Below are positions 38,849-48,216 of a stretch of 64,000 nucleotides of DNA, in pieces. The stretch spans positions 1-64,000 of the forward strand of contig CAVSDL010000011.1 of the NCBI GenBank assembly GCA_963726775.1, read 5' to 3'. The translations under genes and the position numbers were made by a program. This stretch comes from CAIWHR01 sp963726775 (GTDB lineage Bacteria; Pseudomonadota; Gammaproteobacteria; Burkholderiales; Casimicrobiaceae). Position 1 is the stretch's first letter. Each line of letters starts with the position of its first letter. The notes under the pieces were generated by a model. That model was not told the origin of the DNA. It ran no database searches and worked only from the letters and a program-made list of their open reading frames with translations.

Positions 38849-40030
38849 ATGTTTGAAATCATCGACCAGGTCCAGCGAGAGGGAGCGGTCATCAAGGTCA
38901 TCGGCGTCGGGGGCTGCGGCAGCAACGCGGTCGAGCACATGATCGGCAAGGGTCTGGCGGGTGTCGAGTTCATCAGCGCCAACACCGATGCGCAGGCGTT
39001 GAAGCGCTCCACCGCGCCCATCCAGCTGCAGCTGGGCAGTACGCTGACGCGCGGGCTGGGCGCCGGCGCCAGGCCCGAGATCGGCCGCGACGCGGCGAAC
39101 GAGGATCGCGACCGGATCGTCGAACTGATCGAAGGTGCCGACATGCTGTTCATCACCGCCGGCATGGGCGGGGGCACTGGCACCGGTGCGGCGCCCGTCA
39201 TCGCGGATATCGCGAAGAGCATGAACATCCTGACCGTCGCCGTCGTCACCCGGCCGTTCGCGTTCGAGGGCAAGCGGCAGCGCGTCGCCGAAACCGGGAT
39301 CGAGGAACTCAAGAAGAAAGTCGACTCGCTGATCATCATCCCCAACGACAAGCTGATGCAGGTATTGGGAGACGACGTCTCGGTGCTCGATGCCTACGCG
39401 GCCGCCAACGAGGTCCTGCACGGCGCGGTGTCGGGTATCGCCGAGGTCATCAACAATGCCGGGCTCGTCAACGTCGACTTCGCCGACGTGCGCACCGTGA
39501 TGGGCGAAGTCGGAATGGCGATGATGGGTTCGGCGACCGCGGACGGCGCCGATCGCGCGCGCAGCGCGGCGGAGGCGGCAGTCAAGAGCCCGTTGCTGGA
39601 GGACGTCAACCTGCAGGGTGCCCGCGGCGTGCTGGTGAACATCACCGCGTCGGCGGGCCTCAAGATGAAGGAATACCACGAGGTGATGAACACGATCAAG
39701 GAGTTCACAGCCGACGATGCGATGGTGATCGTGGGCACCGTGATCGACGACTCCATGGAGGGCGGACTGCGCGTGACGATGGTGGCCACGGGACTGGGCG
39801 GCGCGGGAGTCAGGGCCCAGCAGCGAACTCCGAATATCAGCCTGGTCGAACAGCCGCAGTCGATGCAGCGAACCGGAACCGACAACATCGGCGTTCCGAT
39901 GGAAACCATCAACTACGACGACCTCGAGCAGCCTGCCGTGGTTCGTCGCGGCCGTGCGCCGGCAACGGGAACGGTGCCGGCTTTCGACGCCGCCGAAATC
40001 CCCGCGTTCCTGCGGAAGCAGGCCGATTGA
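38849..40030 (+). CDS. ftsZ: Cell division protein FtsZ
   Basis: The 393-residue tubulin-like GTPase forms the division ring. GGCGSNAVEHM near residues 21-31 and the tubulin signature GGGTGTG at 107-113 bind GTP; the T7-loop region (NVDFADVRTVM) near 208 completes the active site. The C-terminal peptide DAAEIPAFLRKQAD, which binds FtsA and ZapD, is intact; zapD is also in this window. A good ribosome site AAGGAG precedes the ATG. Confidence 0.97.
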   Translation: MFEIIDQVQREGAVIKVIGVGGCGSNAVEHMIGKGLAGVEFISANTDAQALKRSTAPIQLQLGSTLTRGLGAGARPEIGRDAANEDRDRIVELIEGADMLFITAGMGGGTGTGAAPVIADIAKSMNILTVAVVTRPFAFEGKRQRVAETGIEELKKKVDSLIIIPNDKLMQVLGDDVSVLDAYAAANEVLHGAVSGIAEVINNAGLVNVDFADVRTVMGEVGMAMMGSATADGADRARSAAEAAVKSPLLEDVNLQGARGVLVNITASAGLKMKEYHEVMNTIKEFTADDAMVIVGTVIDDSMEGGLRVTMVATGLGGAGVRAQQRTPNISLVEQPQSMQRTGTDNIGVPMETINYDDLEQPAVVRRGRAPATGTVPAFDAAEIPAFLRKQAD

Positions 40031-40225
40031 TCCACTGCCGCGGGGCGATCCGATCGACGCCACGACCCGGAACCTCCTTGGTCCGGGGACGCCGGAAATG
40101 CGGGGGCTCCGGCATCGCCGGCATCGTACCCGGATCTTGGGGCCCGCTCGGCGCGGCGGCGCGCCTGTGCTATCATGCTCCGCTAACCCCTTGAACCGGC
40201 GCGTTAAATGACGGCGCGTACGGCA

Positions 40226-41140
40226 ATGCTGAAGCAACGCACGCTGAAATCGACGATCAAGACGACGGGAGTCGGCCTGCATACAGGCGCGCGCGTCGAT
40301 CTGGTGCTCCGGCCCGCTGCGCCCGATACAGGCATCGTGTTCCATCGCACGGACATCGCAGCTCCCGTCGCGATTCCCGCCGACGCGCTGCATGTCGGCG
40401 ACACGCGACTTTCCTCGACGCTGCGCCACGGCGGAGTATCGGTCTCCACCGTCGAGCACGTGATGTCGGCGCTGGCCGGACTGGGCATCGACAATCTGCG
40501 CATCGATGTCGCCGGTCCCGAGATTCCCATCATGGACGGCAGCGCGGCGCCTTTCGTGTTCCTCCTGCAATCGGCGGGGATCGTCGAGCAGAATGCCCCG
40601 AAGCGCTATCTGCGCATCGTCGATTCGGTCGAGGTCCGGGACGGGGACAAATGGGCGCGGTTCGACTCGTTCAACGGCTTCAAACTCGACTTCACGATCG
40701 ATTTTCCGCACCCGATGTTCGGATCGGAGAACCGGCAGGTTGTCATCGATTTCGCGCTGCATTCGTACGTGCGGGAGGTCGCGCGCGCGCGGACGTTCGG
40801 ATTCATGCAGGACGTCGAAGCGATGCGTGCCGCCGGCCTCGGCCTTGGCGGGAGCCTGCAGAACGCCATCGTGCTGGACGATTTCAGCGTGCTCAACGCC
40901 GAGGGATTGCGCTACGACAACGAGTTCGTCAAGCACAAGGTCCTGGACGCCATTGGCGACCTCTATCTGCTGGGCCACCCGCTGATCGGACAATACACGG
41001 CGTTCAAATCGGGACATGCGCTCAACAACTCGCTGGCGCGCGCGCTGCTCGCCCGCGCGGATGCGTTCGAATTCGTGACGTTCACGGCGGAAGACGACGT
41101 ACCCACGGCATTCCAGGATTGGCAGCTTTCGCCGGCTTGA
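40226..41140 (+). CDS. lpxC: UDP-3-O-acyl-N-acetylglucosamine deacetylase LpxC
   Basis: The 304-residue zinc enzyme carries out the first committed step of lipid A synthesis. MLKQRTLKSTIKTTGVGLHTG is the family start, which is why I prefer ATG 40226 to the in-frame ATG 40208. Zinc ligands are visible: His 78 in STVEHVMSAL, and His/Asp in VKHKVLDAIGD near 236-240; GSAAPFVFLL near 107 and SGHALNN near 264 are also conserved. It follows ftsZ after a 195-base gap where TATCAT (40171-40176) could be part of a separate promoter, although I see no good -35. Confidence 0.95.
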   Translation: MLKQRTLKSTIKTTGVGLHTGARVDLVLRPAAPDTGIVFHRTDIAAPVAIPADALHVGDTRLSSTLRHGGVSVSTVEHVMSALAGLGIDNLRIDVAGPEIPIMDGSAAPFVFLLQSAGIVEQNAPKRYLRIVDSVEVRDGDKWARFDSFNGFKLDFTIDFPHPMFGSENRQVVIDFALHSYVREVARARTFGFMQDVEAMRAAGLGLGGSLQNAIVLDDFSVLNAEGLRYDNEFVKHKVLDAIGDLYLLGHPLIGQYTAFKSGHALNNSLARALLARADAFEFVTFTAEDDVPTAFQDWQLSPA

Positions 41141-41248
41141 GGGCCAACGCGGGACGCCGTGCCATTGCCGAGTCGCGGAACGGAACGCCGCTGAATCGCG
41201 CGCCGTCCGACGTTTCCCCGTCTTTGCCCCTTTCCCCGCCGAGCGTCC

Positions 41249-41437
41249 GTGCTACTCGTCAGACTGCTCCTGTTTCTTTCCCTCGCGGCAATCGGCAGCG
41301 CCGGCCTGCTGTATCTGTATTCACGGAATCGGCGCTACCTGATTTTCATCGGCAAGGTCGTCAAGTTCACGATCGTCCTCGGTGTTGTCGTGCTGCTGTT
41401 TTTCGCGTTCGAGCGCGTCGTCGGGCCGATGCTGTAG
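41249..41437 (+). CDS. Small two-helix membrane protein
   Basis: The 62-residue product consists almost entirely of two hydrophobic segments (LLVRLLLFLSLAAIGSAGLL and FTIVLGVVVLLFFAF) joined by a basic loop containing SRNRRYLIF. GTG 41249 is the start; the ribosome site is weak. Similar small proteins occur next to lpxC/secA in betaproteobacteria as I recall, but no function is known. The basic loop suggests that both ends face the periplasm and the loop the cytoplasm. Confidence 0.6.
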   Translation: MLLVRLLLFLSLAAIGSAGLLYLYSRNRRYLIFIGKVVKFTIVLGVVVLLFFAFERVVGPML

Positions 41438-41620
41438 CGCATGCACAAGGCGGCCGACAATACGGGCCGCGCGCGCGAGCGGGGCGTCGGCCAGGCCCGA
41501 AGGGCGCGGCGAGCGCCCGCCTGGCCGTCGACAACCGACGCCCGGTCGGTCAAGCCCCCGACGGATCCCGGCCCTGGCGATCGCTCGGCGTATCGTCGTC
41601 GACGCCGGTGCGGCGTCGCG

Positions 41621-42052
41621 TCAACCCGCGCGCCGCAGGAACTTGGCCAACGCGGATTTGAGCGGTCCGTTGGGCAGGTCGCGAGCCAGCCCGGCCAGGG
41701 GCTGAAAAACAGACCTATCTTTTTGAATTGATAAAGTTTTTGCAGGTTGCCTCGGCTCACTGCGAACTTGCACCTGTACCCGGATTCCAGTAAATTCCCA
41801 TCCTTCGCGCTGCAAGGCCGCGAGCAGGTCCGGGGCGCGTTGGCGCGTCACGGCGGCCACGGCACCCGCCTCGGCCGCCAGACGCAGTTCGGGACCTTGG
41901 GCGTCGGCAACGCGAATTCTCTCGGCCAATGGCTTGGGGAGATGTCGGCGCAGGATCGCCGTAAGCGCGTCTTCGCGCCGCCGGCGAGTATCCCACGCGG
42001 CGAGCGTCGCGTCGGTAGCAACGACATGCCGAAAGGGCTGCGGCGACCGCAC
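41621..42052 (-). CDS. DciA-like DUF721 protein
   Basis: The 143-residue protein carries the DUF721 signatures: an N-terminal helical stretch followed by VTRQRAPDLLAALQREGW and the strand FTGIRVQVQV. DUF721 proteins include DciA, the ancestral loader of the replicative helicase DnaB; this member is short and differs from the best-studied ones, so I keep the name general. The GTG start at 42052 is a guess without a ribosome site. It reads away from the M23 peptidase, 60 bases apart; the same pairing before secA is common in betaproteobacteria. Confidence 0.7.
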   Translation of the reverse strand: MRSPQPFRHVVATDATLAAWDTRRRREDALTAILRRHLPKPLAERIRVADAQGPELRLAAEAGAVAAVTRQRAPDLLAALQREGWEFTGIRVQVQVRSEPRQPAKTLSIQKDRSVFQPLAGLARDLPNGPLKSALAKFLRRAG

Positions 42053-42112
42053 GATGGCGTGGCAGGGCCGCCGGGTTTCCGCCCGGCGGTGCAAAAGAGT
42101 GGAGGTGCTCAA

Positions 42113-43039
42113 TTGAACATCATTCTGGTCTCCAGCGCCACGGCGCGCGCGCGTACGCTCACGCTGGACTGGCGGCATTGGACGGCGGGAGGGTTCGCCC
42201 TGATGTTCGTGTTCGTCGCCTTCACGCTGCTCTTCAATCTGATCACGCTGCGGTACGCGGCCGCGACGCAGCATCCCTGGCTGCAGGCGATCGTGCTCGC
42301 GGACCAGCGCCAGGAAGCGCAAAGAACGCAGGAGATGGTCCAGGGCCACCTCAACGCGATGGCGCTGCGCTTGGGAGACCTCCAGGCCCAGATGTTGAGG
42401 CTGGATGGCCTGGGCGAGCGCCTCGCCAAAATCGCCGGGTTGAAGCCGCAGGAGCTGCCGTCCCTGCAGCCGGGGCGCATCCCCGGTCGTGGCGGCGCCG
42501 AGTCGTCGCTGCCGTCCCGTGCACTTTCGGTGAATGAGTTCGCGGACCTGCTCGCCAAACTGGGCCAGCAGGTCGACGAGCGATCCGACCAGCTGGGCGT
42601 CCTCGAGGCGCTCCTCGTCCAGGATTCCGCGAACCGTAAATTCCTGCCGACGCTGGCGCCAATCATCGATGGCTGGTTTTCCTCCAACTTCGGCTATCGG
42701 ATCGACCCGTTCACCGGCATGCAATCCTTTCACGAAGGGATCGATTTTCCGGCCGATGTCGGCACGGTGATCGTCGCCGCGGCAAGCGGCAAGGTGATCG
42801 CGGCCGGCTACCATCCCCAATATGGTAAAATCGTGGAGATTGACCACGGCAACGGGCTGGTCTCACGATACGCGCACGCGTCGCAGGTCTACGTAAGCGA
42901 AGGTGACCTTGTGGTGCGCGGACAGCGCGTGGCGTTGGTGGGGTCGACGGGACGCTCGACAGGCCCGCATCTTCATTTCGAGGTCCGGTTGAACGGCGTG
43001 CCGCAGAATCCTGCGCGCTTCCTGCAATCCCCGAGCTGA
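42113..43039 (+). CDS. M23 family metallopeptidase (LytM-type), membrane-anchored
   Basis: The 308-residue protein starts with a TTG at 42113, six bases after a perfect GGAGGT, so the rare start is well supported. A membrane helix (about residues 21-42) leads to a coiled-coil-like region (QRQEAQRTQEMVQ and on, about 60-110) and a C-terminal LytM domain from residue about 195. The zinc ligands are complete (HEGID near residue 205 and HLHFE near 288), so unlike EnvC or NlpD it should be an active peptidoglycan endopeptidase. It is followed by a strong terminator. Confidence 0.88.
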   Translation: MNIILVSSATARARTLTLDWRHWTAGGFALMFVFVAFTLLFNLITLRYAAATQHPWLQAIVLADQRQEAQRTQEMVQGHLNAMALRLGDLQAQMLRLDGLGERLAKIAGLKPQELPSLQPGRIPGRGGAESSLPSRALSVNEFADLLAKLGQQVDERSDQLGVLEALLVQDSANRKFLPTLAPIIDGWFSSNFGYRIDPFTGMQSFHEGIDFPADVGTVIVAAASGKVIAAGYHPQYGKIVEIDHGNGLVSRYAHASQVYVSEGDLVVRGQRVALVGSTGRSTGPHLHFEVRLNGVPQNPARFLQSPS

Positions 43040-43081
43040 GCTCCGGCGTCCCGCGCGGCGGGCGAAACGCAGACGGAATGA

Positions 43082-43112
43082 GGGGTGAGGCAGTCCTCAC
43101 CCCTTGTTTTTT
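43082..43112 (+). terminator. Rho-independent terminator between the M23 gene and secA
   Basis: A perfect nine-base-pair stem (GGGGTGAGG and CCTCACCCC) with loop CAGT is followed by TTGTTTTTT. It would end transcripts of the M23 peptidase gene, so secA must have its own promoter or rely on read-through. secA begins only 28 bases further on. Confidence 0.92.
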
Positions 43113-43139
43113 GCGCCGCCGGCGACACGTACTCCCGAC

Positions 43140-45869
43140 ATGATCTCCAACATCCTCACCCGCATCTTCGGCAGCCGCAACGAGCGCCTGCTCAAGGAAT
43201 TCGCCGTCGCCGTTCGGCAGATCAACGCGCTGGAGCCTTCGATCGCGGCACTCTCGGACGAGGCGCTTGCGGCCAGGACCGTCGTGCTCAAGGACCGGGT
43301 CGCGAAGGGCGAAACGCTCGACGCCGTGCTGCCGGACGCATTCGCCGTGGTGCGCGAGGCCGGCAAACGGGCCCTGCAGATGCGCCACTTCGACGTCCAG
43401 CTCATCGGCGGGATAGCGCTGCACAATGGCAAGATCGCCGAAATGCGGACGGGCGAGGGCAAGACCCTCGTGGCGACGCTGGCGGCGTATCTCAATGCGC
43501 TTGCCGGCAACGGCGTTCACATCGTCACGGTCAACGACTATCTGGCGCAGCGCGACGCTGACTGGATGGGACGGATCTATCGTTTCCTCGGGCTGACGGT
43601 GGGCGTCAACCTGTCGCAGATGGACCACGCGGCCAAGCAGGCGGCGTACGCCGCCGATATCACCTACGGCACCAACAATGAATTCGGATTCGACTACCTG
43701 CGCGACAACATGGTGTTCGAGGCCGCGCAGCGCGTCCAGCGCGGGCTGACCTACGCCATCGTCGACGAGGTGGACTCGATTCTGATCGACGAGGCGCGCA
43801 CGCCGCTCATCATCTCCGGCCAGGCCGATGACAACGTCGATCTTTACTACCGCCTGAACGAGCTCGCGCCGAAACTGACGCGGCAGGCGGAAGAGCAGGG
43901 TGGCGGCGATTACTGGGTGGACGAAAAGGCGCATCAGGTCCTGCTGTCCGAGGATGGCCACGAGCATGCCGAGGAGATTCTCGCAAGGGCCGGTCTGCTC
44001 GCGCCGGGTTCGAGCCTGTACGACGCGCACAACATCGGGCTCATGCACCATCTATACGCTGCGCTCAGGGCGAATGCGCTGTACCACCGTGACCAGCATT
44101 ATGTCGTGCAGAATGGCGAGGTCGTCATCGTCGACGAGTTCACGGGCCGGTTGATGTCGGGTCGCCGCTGGTCCGACGGCCTGCACCAGGCGGTCGAAGC
44201 GAAGGAGGGCGTGCCGATCCAGCGCGAGAACCAGACGCTCGCTTCGATCACGTTTCAGAACTATTTCCGGATGTACGCCAAGCTCGCCGGGATGACCGGC
44301 ACCGCCGATACCGAGGCATTCGAATTCCAGCAGATCTACCACCTCGAAACGGTCGTGATTCCGACGCACATGCCGATGGTGCGCAAGGACGAGAACGATC
44401 AGGTCTTTCGCACGTTTCAGGAAAAGGTCGACGCCATCGTCGCGGACGTCAAGGATTGCTACGATCGCGGTCAGCCGGCGCTCGTCGGAACAACGTCGAT
44501 CGAGAGCTCCGAGCTGCTGTCCAAGCACTTCGAGCGGGAGAAGCTGCCGCATCAGGTCCTCAACGCGAAGCAACACGCCCGGGAAGCCGACATCGTCGCC
44601 TCTGCCGGCCGGACGAAGGCAATCACCATTGCGACCAACATGGCGGGTCGCGGCACCGACATCGTGCTCGGCGGCGTGCTGGAGCCGCTGATACTCAAGG
44701 TTCGCGACGACACCCAGATGGGGGATGACGCGAAGGAGCGCGAGATCGCGAAAATGCGTGCGGAATGGCAGGGACGCCACGAAGCCGTGGTGGCGGCCGG
44801 CGGTCTGCACATCGTCGGCACCGAACGCCACGAGTCGCGGCGGATCGACAATCAGCTTCGCGGACGCTCGGGCCGGCAGGGCGATCCCGGAAGCTCGCGC
44901 TTCTACCTGTCGCTCGAGGATCCCCTGCTGCGCATCTTCGGCGGCGAACGGCTGGGCGCGATCATGCAGCGGCTCAAGATGCCCGAGGGCGAGCCGATCG
45001 AGCACCCGATCGTCAATCGCTCGATCGCCAAGGCGCAGAACCGCGTCGAGTCGCGCAATTTCGACATCCGGAAGCAGCTGCTCGAGTATGACGACGTTGC
45101 CAACGACCAGCGCCGCGTGATCTACCAGCAACGCAACGAGCTGCTGGAATCCGCGGACATCGGGGACACGATTCGCGGGATGATCGGCGGCCTGATCGAA
45201 GAGACGGTCAGGCGTTACGTGCCGGCGGATTCGCTCGAGGAGCAATGGGACATACCGGGTCTCGAGACGGCGCTCGCGTCCGACTTTCAGATGCAGGCGC
45301 CAGTGGAGGAATGGCTCAAGAGCGATCCGGATCTCAGCGACGACAAGCTCCGGGCCCGCCTCGCGGAACGGGCTCTCCAGCAATACGCCAACAAGGAATT
45401 GCAGGTCGGCCCGGAACTGATGCGGCAGTTCGAGCGCAGCCTGATGCTGCAGACGGTCGACCAGCACTGGCGTGACCACCTCGCGAACCTCGATCACCTG
45501 CGGCAGGGTATCCATCTGCGCGGCTATGCGCAGAAGAACCCGAAGCAGGAATACAAACGCGAATCGTTCGAACTCTTTTCGGAAATGCTCGACCGGATCA
45601 AGCAGGATGTCGTGAAGATCGTCCTGACGGTGCAGGTGCGGACACAGCAGGACGTGCAGGCTGTCGAGGAAGCCCCGGCCGTGACCAACGTCAAATACCA
45701 GCATGCGGATTACGATGAGGCGCTCGGTGCCGCGGCTCCGGGAGAGGAGGCCGCACCTCCGGCCCCTCCCGCACCGTTCGTGCGCTCCGGCGAAAAGGTC
45801 GGTCGCAACGACCCTTGTCCGTGCGGGTCGGGAAAGAAATACAAGCACTGCCATGGGCAGCTCGGCTAG
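43140..45869 (+). CDS. secA: Preprotein translocase ATPase SecA
   Basis: The 909-residue motor drives export through SecYEG. The nucleotide site MRTGEGKT is at residues 102-109, DEVDSILIDEAR near 207, the second nucleotide domain has NMAGRGTDI near 501 and GRSGRQGDPG near 575, and the zinc-binding SEC-C end CPCGSGKKYKHCH closes the protein. ATG 43140 matches the family start (ISNILTRIFGSRNER). There is no secM upstream; the strong terminator lies just before the start, so the promoter must be within or beyond it. Confidence 0.97.
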   Translation: MISNILTRIFGSRNERLLKEFAVAVRQINALEPSIAALSDEALAARTVVLKDRVAKGETLDAVLPDAFAVVREAGKRALQMRHFDVQLIGGIALHNGKIAEMRTGEGKTLVATLAAYLNALAGNGVHIVTVNDYLAQRDADWMGRIYRFLGLTVGVNLSQMDHAAKQAAYAADITYGTNNEFGFDYLRDNMVFEAAQRVQRGLTYAIVDEVDSILIDEARTPLIISGQADDNVDLYYRLNELAPKLTRQAEEQGGGDYWVDEKAHQVLLSEDGHEHAEEILARAGLLAPGSSLYDAHNIGLMHHLYAALRANALYHRDQHYVVQNGEVVIVDEFTGRLMSGRRWSDGLHQAVEAKEGVPIQRENQTLASITFQNYFRMYAKLAGMTGTADTEAFEFQQIYHLETVVIPTHMPMVRKDENDQVFRTFQEKVDAIVADVKDCYDRGQPALVGTTSIESSELLSKHFEREKLPHQVLNAKQHAREADIVASAGRTKAITIATNMAGRGTDIVLGGVLEPLILKVRDDTQMGDDAKEREIAKMRAEWQGRHEAVVAAGGLHIVGTERHESRRIDNQLRGRSGRQGDPGSSRFYLSLEDPLLRIFGGERLGAIMQRLKMPEGEPIEHPIVNRSIAKAQNRVESRNFDIRKQLLEYDDVANDQRRVIYQQRNELLESADIGDTIRGMIGGLIEETVRRYVPADSLEEQWDIPGLETALASDFQMQAPVEEWLKSDPDLSDDKLRARLAERALQQYANKELQVGPELMRQFERSLMLQTVDQHWRDHLANLDHLRQGIHLRGYAQKNPKQEYKRESFELFSEMLDRIKQDVVKIVLTVQVRTQQDVQAVEEAPAVTNVKYQHADYDEALGAAAPGEEAAPPAPPAPFVRSGEKVGRNDPCPCGSGKKYKHCHGQLG

Positions 45870-46082
45870 TTCTAGGGACCTGGCGCAGTACCGGCGACGG
45901 AAAACCCGATGCCGGGCGACGGGGCGTGCCGCGTCCGCCGCGCGCAATCGAGCGTCGCCCGATGCGGCTCGTGGCGACGCTTGTCGCGCGCAGCGGCTCG
46001 CGGAGACGTTTTCGGTCAGCTAGGCGTTGCCCCGTCTTTCGCCACCGCTGCCAAAACTCCCAACGTCCGACGCTGGATCTCG

Positions 46083-47312
46083 ATGCCTGTCCGCTACACG
46101 CCGCCCCGTCCCGGCGACCTGCTGCCGGTCCACGGCGTCAGGCTCGGCGTCGCCGCCGCGAAAATGAAGAACTGGGCGCGCAACGATCTGCTGCTGGTCG
46201 CGTTCGAAGCGGGCACGGTGGCCGCCGGCGTGTTCACGCAGAACCGCTTCTGCGCCGCGCCGGTGACGGTATGCCGGCGCCACCTGGCGCGCTCCTCCCG
46301 CGTACGCGCGCTGGTCGTCAATGCGGGTAACGCGAATGCCGGCACCGGAGCGCGCGGAATCGCCGATGCCGAGGCGACTTGCGCGGCCGCGGCATCGATC
46401 CTCGGCTGCACCATGGAGGAGGTGCTGCCGTTTTCGACCGGTGTGATCATGGAGCCGCTGCCGGTCGCGAAGATCGTCGCGGCGTTGCCGGCGGCGAAGG
46501 CAACGCTGGCATCCGGGAACTGGTTCGCCGCGGTGTCCGCGATGATGACGACGGACACCGTGCCCAAGGGCGCGACCCGAAGCGTCGCCGTGGACGGCAC
46601 AACCCTCACCGTTACCGGTATCGCGAAAGGCGCCGGAATGATCCACCCCGACATGGCGACCATGCTTTCGTTCATCGCAACCGATGCGCCGATCGCGGCG
46701 GCCCTGCTCGCGCCGCTTGCGCGCGAAATCGCCGACGTGTCGTTCAATTGCGCCACCGTGGATGGCGACACGTCGACCAACGACAGCTTTGTCATCGCGG
46801 CCACGGGCAAGGCACCGATGGCGGTCATAGAGAGTGACAAAGACCCGCGCCTGACTCCGGTTCGCGCGGCCTTGATCGACGTTGCGACGGAGCTCGCGCA
46901 AGCGATCGTCCGCGACGGCGAAGGCGCCACCAAATTCATCAGCATCACCGTGGTCGAAGGGCGCGATGCCGCAGAGTGCCGGAAGGTCGCTCTCGCCATC
47001 GCGCACTCGCCGCTCGTGAAGACCGCATTCTTCGCGTCGGACCCCAATCTCGGCCGCATCGTCTGCGCGATCGGCAACGCCGCGGCACCGGATCTCGACA
47101 CCACGGGCGTGTCGCTCCGCCTCGACGACGTGCTCGTCGTGGAAAATGGCGGGCGTGCGCATTCGTACCGCGAGGAAGACGGGCAGCGGGTGATGAAGCA
47201 GGACGAGATCTCCGTCGGCGTGTTGCTGGGGCGCGGCACGGCGAAGGCCACTGTCTGGACTTGCGACCTTTCGCACGACTACATCAGCATCAACGCGGAT
47301 TACCGAAGCTGA
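46083..47312 (+). CDS. argJ: Bifunctional ornithine acetyltransferase/N-acetylglutamate synthase ArgJ
   Basis: The 409-residue protein recycles the acetyl group from N-acetylornithine to glutamate in arginine synthesis. The self-cleavage region KGAGMIHPDMATMLSF near residues 181-196 is intact; cleavage before the Thr gives alpha and beta chains. NAGNANAGTG near 81 and FNCATVDGDTSTND near 222 are further signatures. A 213-base gap after secA (45870-46082) shows nothing recognisable. The DUF815 gene follows after one base. Confidence 0.95.
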   Translation: MPVRYTPPRPGDLLPVHGVRLGVAAAKMKNWARNDLLLVAFEAGTVAAGVFTQNRFCAAPVTVCRRHLARSSRVRALVVNAGNANAGTGARGIADAEATCAAAASILGCTMEEVLPFSTGVIMEPLPVAKIVAALPAAKATLASGNWFAAVSAMMTTDTVPKGATRSVAVDGTTLTVTGIAKGAGMIHPDMATMLSFIATDAPIAAALLAPLAREIADVSFNCATVDGDTSTNDSFVIAATGKAPMAVIESDKDPRLTPVRAALIDVATELAQAIVRDGEGATKFISITVVEGRDAAECRKVALAIAHSPLVKTAFFASDPNLGRIVCAIGNAAAPDLDTTGVSLRLDDVLVVENGGRAHSYREEDGQRVMKQDEISVGVLLGRGTAKATVWTCDLSHDYISINADYRS

Positions 47313-47313
47313 A

Positions 47314-48216
47314 ATGCCGGCACGAGACGACATGGCTGCCCTGCTCGCGCGTGTCGAGGGCATCCTCGCGCGCGTCGAGGCGATTCTGCCCCCCGTGCCG
47401 CCGCCGCCCGACTGGGACGCGATGGCGTTTCGCTGGCGCAAGCGCGCGGCCCGAGGCCACCTCCAGGCGGTCGCTCGCCCGCACGCGATCCGCCTCGAAG
47501 ATCTCGTCGCCATCGACGCCCAGAAACGTGCGATCGACGCCAACACCCGCCAGTTCGTCGCCGGGCTCCTCGCGAACAATGTCCTGCTGACGGGATCGCG
47601 CGGAACCGGAAAGTCATCGCTGGTGAAGGCGATGCTGGCGAAATATGCGGCACGGGGCCTGCGGCTGATCGAAGTGGACAAGGCCGACCTCGTGGAACTG
47701 CCGGACATCGCGGAACAGGTGGCGCATCGCCCCGAGCGATTCATCGTCTTCTGCGACGATCTCACCTTCGATGCCGGTGAACCCGGCTACGACGCGCTCA
47801 AGGTGATGCTGGACGGCACCATTGCCGCGGCGTCGCCGAACATGCTGATCTACGCGACCTCGAACCGCCGCCATCTCCTTCCCGAGTATTTCAGCGAAAA
47901 CCTCGAAACGAAGCATGTCGGCGAGGAAGTGCATCCCGCGGAATCGGTCGAGGAAAAGATCTCGCTGTCCGAGCGTTTCGGGCTCTGGATCTCCTTCTAC
48001 CCGTTCAGCCAGGACGACTATCTCGCGGCCGTCGCGGCGTGGCTTTCCGCGTTCGGCGTGGCCCCTCCAAAGACAATGCGCGACGCCGAGTCGCGAACTC
48101 GCGACGCGCTGCAATTCGCGCTGCAGCGGGGTTCGCGCAGCGGCCGCATCGCCTGGCAATTTGCGAAGGGCTACGCGGGCGCCGCGGCATTGAAACGCAA
48201 GTCGCGCGCCGCGTGA
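47314..48216 (+). CDS. DUF815-family AAA ATPase
   Basis: The 300-residue protein has an N-terminal helical region, a Walker A loop GSRGTGKSS at residues 94-102, and a Walker B-like FCDDLTFD near 148. ATSNRRHLLPEYF near 189 is typical of the DUF815 family of AAA-type ATPases, whose biological role is unknown. A start at the second Met (47332) is also possible. It begins one base after argJ and overlaps the Nudix fusion by four bases (GTGA), so all three are one operon; linkage of argJ, DUF815 and this Nudix protein is common in betaproteobacteria. Confidence 0.88.
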   Translation: MPARDDMAALLARVEGILARVEAILPPVPPPPDWDAMAFRWRKRAARGHLQAVARPHAIRLEDLVAIDAQKRAIDANTRQFVAGLLANNVLLTGSRGTGKSSLVKAMLAKYAARGLRLIEVDKADLVELPDIAEQVAHRPERFIVFCDDLTFDAGEPGYDALKVMLDGTIAAASPNMLIYATSNRRHLLPEYFSENLETKHVGEEVHPAESVEEKISLSERFGLWISFYPFSQDDYLAAVAAWLSAFGVAPPKTMRDAESRTRDALQFALQRGSRSGRIAWQFAKGYAGAAALKRKSRAA